Positions 24,891 through 33,380 of a stretch of 64,000 nt of DNA are shown here, in pieces. Made by a program: the position numbers and the translations under genes. Each line of letters opens with the position of its first letter. Positions within the stretch are counted from its first letter, which is position 1. The stretch covers positions 1,016,735 through 1,080,734 of the forward strand of contig NZ_PJBE01000012.1 in assembly GCF_002836205.1 (NCBI RefSeq). The letters are read 5' to 3'. This stretch comes from Shewanella sp. Choline-02u-19 (GTDB lineage Bacteria; Pseudomonadota; Gammaproteobacteria; Enterobacterales; Shewanellaceae). Under the pieces are notes generated by a model. It worked only from the letters and a program-made list of their open reading frames with translations, ran no database searches and was not told the DNA's origin.

Positions 24891-26942
24891 ATGAACAAGA
24901 AGCCGCTCGTCGTCGCTATGGCAATGGCTCTTAGCTCCAGCGTATATGCAGAGCAAGTACAGCAAGTTACCGAATTTGATGAAGTATTGGTCTCGGCCAC
25001 TCGCGTGAGTGAAAAAGTGTCTGAAACCAGCCGCTCTGTCGCAGTGATCTCTGAAGAGCAGTTGCAGGAACAACAACCTGCATCGGTTGCGCAGGCGCTT
25101 AAGAATGTAGCCAATGTTAATGTGTCAAATGGCCCTCGCGCATCATCTCAAGGGGTTGAAATTCGTGGTTTAGGCGGGCAGCGAGTATTGCAAACGATTG
25201 ATGGTGCACGCCAAAATACCAGTTCTGGTCATCGGGGCACTTACTTTATGGACCCTGAACTACTCAGTTCCGTTGAAGTGGTGCGTGGCCCTGCAAGTAG
25301 CCTTTGGGGCAGCGGTGCCATTGGCGGTGTTGTGGCGCAAAATACTAAATCTGCACAGGATTTTCTGGAAGAGGAAGACACCTTTGGTGGCTATATCAAG
25401 CAAGGTTTCGAAACCAACGGTGATCGTGCTAAAACCAGTGGTGCAATCTATGGCTTAGCAGATACTGCTGATGCTGGAAGTGTTGATTGGTTGCTAAACG
25501 GCAGTTATTACGACAGCAACAACATTAAAGTGGGTAATGATCAGACGCTTGAAAACAGTGCTTCAGAGGGAACTAGCGGCTTGGCTAAATTTGGTTGGCA
25601 ACCGACCAATGATCAACGTCTGCAACTTTCTACCCGTTTTTCTAAAATTGATGAACTGGTGCCGAGTAATCCGACGACGGATGTCGGCAGTTCAGTGCCT
25701 TTGGTTAAGCGCAAAACCAATGATCAAAATGTGACCTTGGATTACAGCTTAAACCCAACGGATAATCACTATCTCGATCTTAATGCTACCTTCTATTGGA
25801 ATGGTACCGATTACGATGAAGACAGGGTTACTAAAAACCAAGTTGATAGCACCGAATACGACACGCTTGGATTTAGTATCAATAATAGCTCTAAATTTGC
25901 CAATACCGTGCTGACTTATGGTGTTGATGGTTACAAAGATTCAATTAAAACAGTACGTGATGACAGCGGTCAAACTGGCCAACGCCCGAATGATATTGAC
26001 GGCGAAACCACGGTCTGGGGCGCCTTTACCCGCGCCGATATCAGCTTAAGTGAAAACTGGTCTGTTGACGCCGCAGTGCGTTACGACGCGTTTACAAATG
26101 AAAGTAACAACCTTAATGCGCAATCTGATGACAATGCATTTTCGCCGTCAATAGGATTGGTTTGGACCACCACCGAATGGTTAACCCTAAGCGCGCGATT
26201 TGACCAAGCGTTCCGTGCCCCAAGTATTGAAGAGATGTACTCAACCGGTACGCATTACTGTATCCCTCCTATCCCGGGATTCTTGCCTGGTGGGCTATGT
26301 AATACTTTTGAAATCAATCCAGATTTGCAAGCTGAAAAAGCCCAGAACAAGGAGATTAAAGCTGATCTTCGTTTCACTGAACTTGCCGGAGATGATGAAC
26401 TCGCAATGACATTAAGCGTGTTTAGAAACGATGTTGATGATTTTATCGAGCAATCTGTTTCTAACCCATTGATGGGCATTCCTGGCTTTGAGCAAACAAC
26501 CTCATGGGACAATGTTGATGAAGCTAAACTCACAGGTTTTGAATTTACTACTCGTTACCGTTATGAGCAGACACGTGTCACCTTAAACTATGGTCAAACC
26601 GAAGGTAAAGATAAGACGGAAGGAGATTACCTCACTAACGTTCCAGCTAAAAAGCTAGGGTTCGACTTGTCGCAAGCCATCATGGAAGGTGACATGAAGT
26701 TTGGTACTCGTTTTACCTACGTAGCAGAGCAAGATCAGTTGCCTAGTGATTACACTGAGTCATACGATTCTTACAAACTGTGGGATCTGTACGTGGCATG
26801 GGAACCTGCCATGGGCACTTTTGAAGGGTTAAGAGTCGACTTTGCAGTAGAAAATATCGGTGATGAGCAATATCAACAAGCGTGGCAAACCCTGTATGAA
26901 CAGGGACGGAACTATAAATTGTCGGCGCGTTATAGCTTCTAA
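24891..26942 (+). CDS. hugA: TonB-dependent heme/hemoglobin receptor
   Basis: 683 residues. A signal peptide (VVAMAMALSSSVYA) is followed by a TonB-box-like segment (FDEVLVSATRVSE), the plug domain (QEQQPASVAQALKNVANVNVS, IRGLGGQRVLQTIDGARQN, VEVVRGPASSLWGSGAIGGVV) and a 22-strand beta-barrel ending in Phe (LSARYSF). A Cys pair in HYCIPPIPGFLPGGLCNTFE next to NPDLQAEKAQNKE is the hallmark of heme/hemoglobin receptors (HutA/HugA/HmuR). It takes heme through the outer membrane with TonB energy. The gene is divergent from tonB and followed by hutX and hutZ. The symbol follows Shewanella usage. Confidence 0.92.
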   Translation: MNKKPLVVAMAMALSSSVYAEQVQQVTEFDEVLVSATRVSEKVSETSRSVAVISEEQLQEQQPASVAQALKNVANVNVSNGPRASSQGVEIRGLGGQRVLQTIDGARQNTSSGHRGTYFMDPELLSSVEVVRGPASSLWGSGAIGGVVAQNTKSAQDFLEEEDTFGGYIKQGFETNGDRAKTSGAIYGLADTADAGSVDWLLNGSYYDSNNIKVGNDQTLENSASEGTSGLAKFGWQPTNDQRLQLSTRFSKIDELVPSNPTTDVGSSVPLVKRKTNDQNVTLDYSLNPTDNHYLDLNATFYWNGTDYDEDRVTKNQVDSTEYDTLGFSINNSSKFANTVLTYGVDGYKDSIKTVRDDSGQTGQRPNDIDGETTVWGAFTRADISLSENWSVDAAVRYDAFTNESNNLNAQSDDNAFSPSIGLVWTTTEWLTLSARFDQAFRAPSIEEMYSTGTHYCIPPIPGFLPGGLCNTFEINPDLQAEKAQNKEIKADLRFTELAGDDELAMTLSVFRNDVDDFIEQSVSNPLMGIPGFEQTTSWDNVDEAKLTGFEFTTRYRYEQTRVTLNYGQTEGKDKTEGDYLTNVPAKKLGFDLSQAIMEGDMKFGTRFTYVAEQDQLPSDYTESYDSYKLWDLYVAWEPAMGTFEGLRVDFAVENIGDEQYQQAWQTLYEQGRNYKLSARYSF

Positions 26943-27019
26943 ACAAAGCTAAACAATTAACCCTGAGGCTAACAGCAATGATTAGCCTCTTTGCCATTTT
27001 AATATTTTGGAGATATTCC

Positions 27020-27532
27020 ATGTCAATGACCATTGAAACCATCCGCCAGCATTTAATCGATAACCCCGCGGCAATGCCCAGCCAAATTGCCGTAGAACTC
27101 AACATTAGTGAGTTTGAAGTGGTGTCAGCATTGCCGGTCGATCAGCTTGCGCTACTGCCTATCACTGAAAAAGACAGCTTATTAACGTCGCTGCCAGAGT
27201 GGGGCAACATGACCACGATTGTGTCAGTATCTGGCAGTATCTTTGAGTTTAAAGGTGCTTTCCCGAAAGGGAAGTATGCCCATGGTTATTACAATCTCAT
27301 CACTAAAGGCGAGGGACTACACGGGCATTTAAAGCTGGATGACATTAGTGCAATAGCATTGATAAGCAAACCGTTTAGAGGTAGCGAGAGCCATTCCATT
27401 AACTTCTTTGGTGCCAAAGGCGAAGTGGTGTTTAAAGTGTATTTAGGCAGAGATAAGAAGCGAGTGTTATTGCCTGAGCAAGTGGCCCGCTTTAATGCGC
27501 TTAAAGCAGAGTTACAAATCGCTACCGCCTAG
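27020..27532 (+). CDS. hutX: Heme-trafficking protein HutX
   Basis: About 170 residues from the ATG at 27020, which has GGAG 7 bases upstream; the longer frame from 26978 lacks one. The protein has a short N-terminal helix-turn region (PSQIAVELNISEFEVVSALP) and then a HutX/HuvX core (YYNLITKGEGLHGHLKLDDI, SINFFGAKGEVVFKVYLGRDKKR). HutX binds heme in the cytoplasm and passes it to HutZ. It lies 78 bases after the receptor gene and 76 before hutZ, probably in the same Fur-controlled operon. Confidence 0.9.
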   Translation: MSMTIETIRQHLIDNPAAMPSQIAVELNISEFEVVSALPVDQLALLPITEKDSLLTSLPEWGNMTTIVSVSGSIFEFKGAFPKGKYAHGYYNLITKGEGLHGHLKLDDISAIALISKPFRGSESHSINFFGAKGEVVFKVYLGRDKKRVLLPEQVARFNALKAELQIATA

Positions 27533-27608
27533 AACCTCGCCGGTCGTCAATATGACCTAGCACCTGATATGTGGCATCTAGCCCCTTAAAAAATAAGAGA
27601 GCCGAGCA

Positions 27609-28157
27609 ATGACTACTGTAAAAGAGCAAAGATTACGTGAGAAACTATTACCTGAAATAGAAGCGTTTAAAGCTGCCCGTTCAACCCTGCAGTTAGCGAC
27701 CCAAGATGCCAATGGCGTGCCCAATGCCAGCTATGCGCCTTTTGCCTTGGCTGACGATGGTTTTTATATTCTGGTCAGTGAGCTTGCACGCCATGGCACT
27801 AACCTTAAAGCATCTAATAAGCTGTCTGTTATGTTGCTTGAAGATGAAGCAGAGGCAAAGTCAGTATTTGCCCGTAAGCGACTGACCTTTGATGCCACAG
27901 CTGAGCTTGTTGCACGAGATAGCGAGACCTTTACCAAAGGCGTAGCGGCATTGTCTGCCCGCTTTGGCGAGATGATTGATAATTTAGCGGCCCTGACCGA
28001 CTTTAACTTGTTTAAACTTAACCCTCATCATGGATTATATGTAAAAGGATTTGGCCAAGCCTTTAGTCTTTCTGGTTCAGAGCTTTTAGATGTCAATTGG
28101 AAACGTGACGGCCACCATGGCACGCCTAAAGCGGAACTTGCTGACACGATAAGCTAA
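27609..28157 (+). CDS. hutZ: Heme-degrading protein HutZ
   Basis: 182 residues with the split-barrel pyridoxamine-phosphate-oxidase fold: STLQLATQDANGVPNASYAPFAL, FYILVSELARHGTNLKASNKLSVMLLEDE, and FARKRLTFDATAELV. The C-terminal HHGLYVKGFGQAFSLSG holds the His expected to ligate heme in the HutZ/HugZ group. HutZ opens heme with oxygen to release iron. Together with hutW this gives both an oxygen-dependent and an oxygen-independent route in the window. Confidence 0.9.
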   Translation: MTTVKEQRLREKLLPEIEAFKAARSTLQLATQDANGVPNASYAPFALADDGFYILVSELARHGTNLKASNKLSVMLLEDEAEAKSVFARKRLTFDATAELVARDSETFTKGVAALSARFGEMIDNLAALTDFNLFKLNPHHGLYVKGFGQAFSLSGSELLDVNWKRDGHHGTPKAELADTIS

Positions 28158-28247
28158 TGACGAATGCGGCAAATGCCGTGCAGAGATAAGCCTTAAGCGC
28201 AAGTTTAGAGGAACATACTCTCATACAAAGCTTTTCTATAAACATTG

Positions 28248-28269
28248 CCCGCTCTCATGCGGGTTTTGT
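28248..28269 (+). terminator. Terminator after hutZ
   Basis: CCCGC and GCGGG form a short GC stem with a 6-base loop followed by TTTTGTT, downstream of hutZ and before the ABC exporter gene. Confidence 0.65.
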
Positions 28270-28308
28270 TATTCTAATGTTGTTTACATTCAAATTTAGG
28301 ACACTTCA

Positions 28309-30186
28309 TTGAGCCAATCAGCATCTTCTGTCTCATCAAAGACCGCCGAGACCACTGCGCCAAGTCAAGCGCTGCTTGAAAACACTGCGACGAATAAGCC
28401 ACATGTTAGCCAGCGCGCTGTTTTGCCATGGATTGGTGCTTTTTTAAAACCCTATCGCGTTAAGGTGATAGCCGCGATCATCTTCCTCTTTATTGGTTCA
28501 CTCGCTTGGCTGTCACTGGGTCAAGGCGTGCGCTTAATGGTCGATGAAGGCTTTTTGCAAGACAATGGCTCACGCCTTAATGAAATTATTCTGCTGGTGG
28601 TGGGGATCACCGCCCTCAGCAGTAGCGCCATTTTTTGCCGTTTCTACTTAATGACTTGGTTAGGTGAACGCGTTAGCGCCGATATTCGTTTGAAAGTGTA
28701 TGACCATCTACTCAAGCTCTCGCCTGGATTTTATGCAAAACTGCGCACCGGTGAGGTTATTTCACGTTTTACGGCCGATTCTACGTTGTTGCAATCGGTG
28801 GTCGGCCAAAGTTTGTCGATGGCACTGAGAGCCAGCGTGACTGTGATTGGTGGCATTGTCATGATGGCAATAACCAGTCTTAAAATGACAGGATTAGTGT
28901 TACTCGCAGTCCCAATGGTGTTGGGCCCTATCTTCTTTTTCGGCCGTAAGGTGCGCGACTTGTCGCGTAAAAGCCAAGACAAAGTGGGTGACTTAGGCGC
29001 TTATGTTGATGAAACACTACATGAGATCCACACCGTGCAGGCCTATTCCCATGAAGACAGAGATCGAGCGCTATTCAATGAGCGGGTTGAAGCGATTATG
29101 GACGCCGCTAAAGGGCGAATAAAGTATCGCTCTATTTTAATTTCGTTAGTGATGTTTTTGAGCATCTTGGCGATAGCGTTAGTCACCTGGGTAGGTGCCC
29201 ACGATGTGATGAATGGCAGTATCACCAGCGGTGAGCTATCAGCCTTTATGTTTTATGCGGTAATGGTGGCAGGTTCTGTGGCAACCATTAGCGAAGTGAT
29301 CGGCGAAATTCAACGCGCTGCAGGTGCAACTGAACGCCTTATTGAGTTAGTGGAAACTCCGATTGATATTCCGACTGTAGCCGAACCGCTGTCTTTACCT
29401 GCAGTGGTGCGCGGCGAACTGCAGTTAAAGCAGGTACGATTTGCTTACAGCAATATTCGCGAGGGCGGCATTGAGCATGACGGAGAGAGTGATGTCATCC
29501 AAGGCTTGGATATTTACATCAAGCCAGCCGAACGTGTAGCATTGGTCGGGGCGAGCGGCGCCGGTAAAAGTACCTTGTTCGAACTACTGCAACGTTTCTA
29601 TGAGTTAAAAAGCGGTAGCATTGAACTAGACGGCGTTGATATCGCCAAATTAAGCCCTCAGTCCTTGCGCCAGCAATATGCCTTGGTGCCACAAGAGTCA
29701 GTTATTTTTGCCAGCAGTGTACTGGAAAACGTGCGTTATGGACGTTTGGATGCCACCGAAGCTGAAGTGAAACAAGCCTGTATTGCCGCCAGAGCCGATG
29801 AGTTTATAGCTGAGTTTACCGACGGCTATCAAACCTATCTAGGTGAACGTGGTGTTCGTTTGTCTGGTGGGCAAAAGCAACGCATCGCTATTGCTCGCGC
29901 TATTCTTGCCGATCGACCGATTTTACTGCTGGACGAAGCCACTAGTGCACTCGACGCCATCAGTGAGCAAAAGGTAAAACAAGCGCTAGATAGGCTAATG
30001 GTGAATAAAACCACTTTGATTATTGCCCATCGATTGGCAACGGTTATCAATGCTGATCGTATCTTAGTGCTCGAGAAGGGGCTAGTAGTGGCAAGTGGCA
30101 CGCACAAAGAGTTAATGCAAAGCAGTGAGCTTTATCGTGAGTTTGCCAGTCTACAGCTACTTACAGATGATGCTGCAACGATTTAA
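28309..30186 (+). CDS. ABC exporter (fused permease and ATPase, MsbA/lipid-drug type)
   Basis: 625 residues. Six membrane helices in the first ~330 residues (ABC type-1 exporter domain; AAIIFLFIGSLAWLSLGQGV, ITALSSSAIFCRFYL and others) are fused to an ATPase with Walker A (LVGASGAGKSTLFELLQ), signature (RLSGGQKQRIAIARA), Walker B (ILLLDEATSALD) and switch His (IIAHRL). It would work as a homodimer in the inner membrane. A TTG start follows AGGA by 7 bases; the first ~35 residues are a low-complexity lead. The substrate is not clear, and its place next to the heme genes does not prove a link. It is not MsbA itself, since no lpxK follows. Confidence 0.87.
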   Translation: MSQSASSVSSKTAETTAPSQALLENTATNKPHVSQRAVLPWIGAFLKPYRVKVIAAIIFLFIGSLAWLSLGQGVRLMVDEGFLQDNGSRLNEIILLVVGITALSSSAIFCRFYLMTWLGERVSADIRLKVYDHLLKLSPGFYAKLRTGEVISRFTADSTLLQSVVGQSLSMALRASVTVIGGIVMMAITSLKMTGLVLLAVPMVLGPIFFFGRKVRDLSRKSQDKVGDLGAYVDETLHEIHTVQAYSHEDRDRALFNERVEAIMDAAKGRIKYRSILISLVMFLSILAIALVTWVGAHDVMNGSITSGELSAFMFYAVMVAGSVATISEVIGEIQRAAGATERLIELVETPIDIPTVAEPLSLPAVVRGELQLKQVRFAYSNIREGGIEHDGESDVIQGLDIYIKPAERVALVGASGAGKSTLFELLQRFYELKSGSIELDGVDIAKLSPQSLRQQYALVPQESVIFASSVLENVRYGRLDATEAEVKQACIAARADEFIAEFTDGYQTYLGERGVRLSGGQKQRIAIARAILADRPILLLDEATSALDAISEQKVKQALDRLMVNKTTLIIAHRLATVINADRILVLEKGLVVASGTHKELMQSSELYREFASLQLLTDDAATI

Positions 30187-30297
30187 AAAAGATTGCTGGT
30201 GAACTTTATTTTGGTGGTAAACGTACTGGTTTTTAACGCGTTTATCGCTAAGCCTTAATCGCAAACCTTAGTCACCAAAATCGAAAGGGAATTATTT

Positions 30298-30870
30298 ATG
30301 CGACTTTCAATGTCTTTACGTAAGTGCTCATGCCAGCGGTCAATTAAACACTTTGTAAGCAAATCACTACTGGTGTTATGCGTTTTGCTATTGTCAGCAT
30401 GTACCAGTTTGCCCAAAGGTATTGAACCAGTAAATGATTTTGAGTTACCAAAATACTTAGGTACTTGGTATGAAATCGCCAGGCTCGATCATAGCTTTGA
30501 GCGCGGATTATCTCGGGTGACTGCAGAATACGAGATGAAAGATGATGGTGGCGTTAAAGTCACTAATCGCGGCTTTTCTGAAGCAAAGCAAAGCTGGAAA
30601 GACGCCGAGGGCAAAGCTTACTTTGTTGATGCTACTGATATTGGTTATTTAAAAGTATCTTTCTTTGGGCCATTTTATGGTTCGTACGTGGTGTATGAGC
30701 TTGATAAAGAGGGTTACCAATATGCCTTTATTACCAGTTATAACCGTGATTACCTTTGGTTTCTATCACGTACCCCAGAGGTGAGTGATACGCTCAAACA
30801 GCAGTTTACTGAGCAGGCTAAACGGCTTGGGTTTAGTATTGAGCAGATTATTTGGGTTAAACAGGTTTAG
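30298..30870 (+). CDS. blc: Bacterial lipocalin Blc, outer-membrane lipoprotein
   Basis: 190 residues. A basic N-terminus and hydrophobic stretch end in lipobox LSAC (LLVLCVLLLSACTS), so it is a lipoprotein. The lipocalin signature follows: LPKYLGTWYEIARLDHSFERG, then YFVDATDIGYLKVSFFGPFYGSYVVYEL and YNRDYLWFLSRTPE. Blc binds fatty acids or lysophospholipids and is linked to membrane upkeep under stress. It lies about 110 bases after the ABC exporter gene, same direction; co-transcription is possible. Confidence 0.9.
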   Translation: MRLSMSLRKCSCQRSIKHFVSKSLLVLCVLLLSACTSLPKGIEPVNDFELPKYLGTWYEIARLDHSFERGLSRVTAEYEMKDDGGVKVTNRGFSEAKQSWKDAEGKAYFVDATDIGYLKVSFFGPFYGSYVVYELDKEGYQYAFITSYNRDYLWFLSRTPEVSDTLKQQFTEQAKRLGFSIEQIIWVKQV

Positions 30871-30954
30871 GCTGCTTTAGCGACGAAAGCTATAGTGTCA
30901 TTGGTGTGTTCTGTTTTACTTTTTTGTAATCAGGTGGTCAAACTACTTTTAATG

Positions 30955-31690
30955 ACACGATGGCCTGCGGCCACCAAGGTCGTGGCGCTTCGCCCATACC
31001 TGAGGCTGAGATGATCAAACTTCGCTTGATAAAGGTCGTGAGCTTCCAGCTCACACTCGGCCAAGAGGGGATCAACAGCAATCCCCTCTTGGATCACCCC
31101 TGCCGCCCCGACGAAGTTACATGCGTTGAGTACAGGCCTCGTACTCCAATAAAAATCGCCTAACGGCTCAGATGGGACATTCATGTCCCCCTAAGCCTGA
31201 ACCATCATCTGATAGGCAGGATGCCTGAATGTCTTGAAGTGTATGGATGCACGGGAAAGACCATGATGGTTCTACGGCATTTTTATCTACGTACTTCGGC
31301 AACTCCGATGGGGAGTTGGTGTTTTCTGTTATTTCTGCAGTCGGTTGGCTTTTATGTTTTAAATTGAAAACTCAAATGCTGAGAGTTTGCGCTTTTAAAA
31401 CCCAGTGTAGATGCGGCTGAGGCCTTCGAAAACAGTGCCAATTCTGTTCCATACAGAATTTGGCATTTCCTCCGTCCTTGGAGGTCAGATGTCTTCGTTG
31501 AGCTTACATGGACCCTTTCTTTGGTGAATAGTTGCAGCGGGCCTCAGTTGCGTGTGCACATAAGGTCGTTTATTCACATCCATGTGATCACGACATTCGG
31601 ACATCCTGTCCAGCACCTGCCGCAGGCAATTGGAACCACAGAGGCAAAGTATTGACCTTTGATTGACGAAGATTGTAGTGGTCAAGTCAG
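30955..31690. repeat. Hairpin-rich non-coding region (tandem short palindromes)
   Basis: About 0.75 kb with at least a dozen short perfect or near-perfect hairpins, most with 1-8 base loops. Examples: TGGCC/GGCCA at 30961; GGCG/CGCC at 30984; GTGAGCT TCC AGCTCAC at 31038; a 12-bp CCAAGAGGGGAT / ATCCCCTCTTGG pair at 31061-31092; GGGACAT TC ATGTCCC at 31174; AGGCA GGA TGCCT at 31214; CAACTCC / GGAGTTG at 31300; then after a break GCCAATTCTG / CAGAATTTGGC at 31437, CCTCC / GGAGG at 31469, CACAT CC ATGTG at 31575 and GGACA TCC TGTCC at 31599. Short ORFs in it look like by-products. It could be a dispersed Shewanella-type repeat or a structured RNA; I cannot decide from one copy. Confidence 0.6.
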
Positions 31691-31875
31691 TCTATGGTTA
31701 ATCCTAGTTTTCTAGGCATCTTTCTTTAGCTCAAATTATACTTATTCTTGGCTGTGTTATTAGATATAAAATATTTACAACAATTTCTTAGCAGTGATAA
31801 GTTGAACGAAATTAACACAGTTTCTGAGTGCGTTATCGAGCGACGAATGAATAATCTATTATGCAAAGTGGGTAA

Positions 31876-32340
31876 ATGAACAAATTTTGGCTTACTCATA
31901 AAATCGATATTTTCATTTTAGCGGTAATACTTTTAAGTATATCGGCTTGGATTTTTCATGTTTGGTCAGATGAGAATTTCGAAGAAATAGATTTAAGTAA
32001 TAGCGTTATATCATGTGAACTCAATGGAAAATTTAGTACCTATTCAGTTCAGTTTTCAACAAATGGCACTTACTATTTAATGACTAAAAAATACAATTTT
32101 TGCGAATTGTACAGTGATGAAATACGTGGTAAATCAATAAAAGGGGAGTACCTTAAAGGTAATAACCTATTGAAAAAGCTTGAGGTCGATGGTGCTAACT
32201 ACCATGAGCAGATAGCACTAAGTGCTTACTTTTCTGGCCTACTAGTAGCATTTATCTGCTGGGTCTTTATTCGAAGCCCCATAACGTGGGTTTTACTTAA
32301 AATGCAAACGAGCCTCCGAATTAAGATTCACCAAGGCTAA
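31876..32340 (+). CDS. Hypothetical protein with two membrane helices
   Basis: 154 residues, AT-rich. One helix near the N-terminus (IFILAVILLSISAWIFHVW) and one near the C-terminus (LSAYFSGLLVAFICWVFI) flank a ~90-residue domain with two Cys (ISCELNGKF, NFCELYSDEIRG) that would lie in the periplasm. I recognise no family. It is the first of three small unknown genes that follow the hairpin-rich region. Lower GC than the flanking genes suggests recent gain. Confidence 0.6.
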   Translation: MNKFWLTHKIDIFILAVILLSISAWIFHVWSDENFEEIDLSNSVISCELNGKFSTYSVQFSTNGTYYLMTKKYNFCELYSDEIRGKSIKGEYLKGNNLLKKLEVDGANYHEQIALSAYFSGLLVAFICWVFIRSPITWVLLKMQTSLRIKIHQG

Positions 32341-32446
32341 TTTCTAGTGGAACTGCGAACATTTTACGCTGTTTCGCAGTAGTGCTACATCATTTGATCA
32401 AACTGTCATCAACCTCTTAAATGGGTGTTAAGGTCTTCTAGATAAT

Positions 32447-32899
32447 ATGGCTCGGAGAAATGAACTAGGAAGTATAGCTAGTGGATTAATAGGTTCATTT
32501 AGCAGCCGAAATAATGATATCGGTGGTTATTGGGGGCTCGGGAAATTACACAAGTTTGTTGAGAATGATTCTAAAAAAGAGATTATGATTGATCTTCTAT
32601 CTGGGAATATCAGTCCTCAAACAGACGAGTTTGATTCACTGATTGAGTCCTATCGAGATAGATTGGACTCACACCTAACTACTGGCTCTATCCCCAAAGC
32701 TTGGCTAGTTTCTGTGGAACTCACCGTGCTATTTGAACCTGAATATGAAAAGAAGCATCATTATTGGCGCTCCGGACTGGGCAAACCATATAAGGCAAAG
32801 TGCGATATCTTAGATGATAATGGTAAGCATCATGTGGCATATGCATATAACAATAGTCAGCCGCATGACCCGAATAGAGAAGCAAGGAGTTGCCGCTAG
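32447..32899 (+). CDS. Hypothetical protein, accessory
   Basis: 150 residues, no signal peptide. It begins MARRNELGSIASGLIGSF and has a central charged region (IESYRDRLDSHLTTGSIPKAWLVSVEL) and a C-terminal stretch rich in His/Tyr/Asn ending in RSCR. The N-terminal Gly/Ser segment is weakly hydrophobic. I cannot place it in a family. It sits between two unknown small membrane-protein genes in an AT-rich patch; a joint role cannot be shown. Confidence 0.6.
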   Translation: MARRNELGSIASGLIGSFSSRNNDIGGYWGLGKLHKFVENDSKKEIMIDLLSGNISPQTDEFDSLIESYRDRLDSHLTTGSIPKAWLVSVELTVLFEPEYEKKHHYWRSGLGKPYKAKCDILDDNGKHHVAYAYNNSQPHDPNREARSCR

Positions 32900-32951
32900 A
32901 AGCAATAAGTTTAGTCTAACTGGCGTAAATTCTACATAGTAAGACAAAGGA

Positions 32952-33212
32952 ATGACCAGAGCTAAAAAATTTAAGTTACTGATGATTGTTCAATTAATTG
33001 TCACAGTAATGTACAAAACGATTCCTATCGAACTCACATACTATATGAATTCATTTTTTATCGTAGGCATGGCGCTAGGGGCTTACTTGATATTAAAGGC
33101 GATTGTTTATGCCTGCCCAAACTGTGGAAAGCACCAAATAATGCTTGGTTTTTTTAAGTATCGTTTACCAACTGACAACTGCTATGTGTGTTGCGAGAAA
33201 ATTGATAGCTAA
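32952..33212 (+). CDS. Small membrane protein with zinc-ribbon-like cysteines
   Basis: 86 residues. Two hydrophobic segments (LLMIVQLIVTVMY and FFIVGMALGAYLILKAIVYA) are followed by CPNCGKHQ and, about 25 residues later, CYVCC, a CxxC pair of the rubredoxin/zinc-ribbon kind facing the cytoplasm. A ribosome-like AAGGA lies 4 bases before the ATG. Family unknown. It closes the three-gene accessory patch. Confidence 0.6.
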   Translation: MTRAKKFKLLMIVQLIVTVMYKTIPIELTYYMNSFFIVGMALGAYLILKAIVYACPNCGKHQIMLGFFKYRLPTDNCYVCCEKIDS

Positions 33213-33310
33213 ATATATTGGCAGCGTTGTCAGTGAACCTAAAATTATCAGAGGGTGTGTCGACTGTTACTGAGGTTAGGTACTATAGAGTTGCAAGTAG
33301 CAATAATAAC

Positions 33311-33332
33311 AAAAAGGGAGCCTTCGGCTCCC
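33311..33332 (-). terminator. Terminator of the acyl-CoA ligase gene
   Basis: On the minus strand GGGAGCC GAA GGCTCCC is followed by TTTTT, a classic intrinsic terminator about 50 bases beyond the stop codon. Confidence 0.85.
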
Positions 33333-33380
33333 TCGTATCACTCACTACTGTAATTTAAACCACCTGAACCAAACCCAGAA

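Noticed and set aside
30930..31685. Short ORFs on both strands in the hairpin-rich region
   Set aside because: Palindromic DNA gives open frames on both strands by chance; the products have no domain and no good start signals.
31876..33212. Integron cassette array
   Set aside because: No attC-like paired GTTRRRY/RYYYAAC ends were found between the three small genes, and no integrase is present. A hairpin at about 32352-32378 lacks the attC core.
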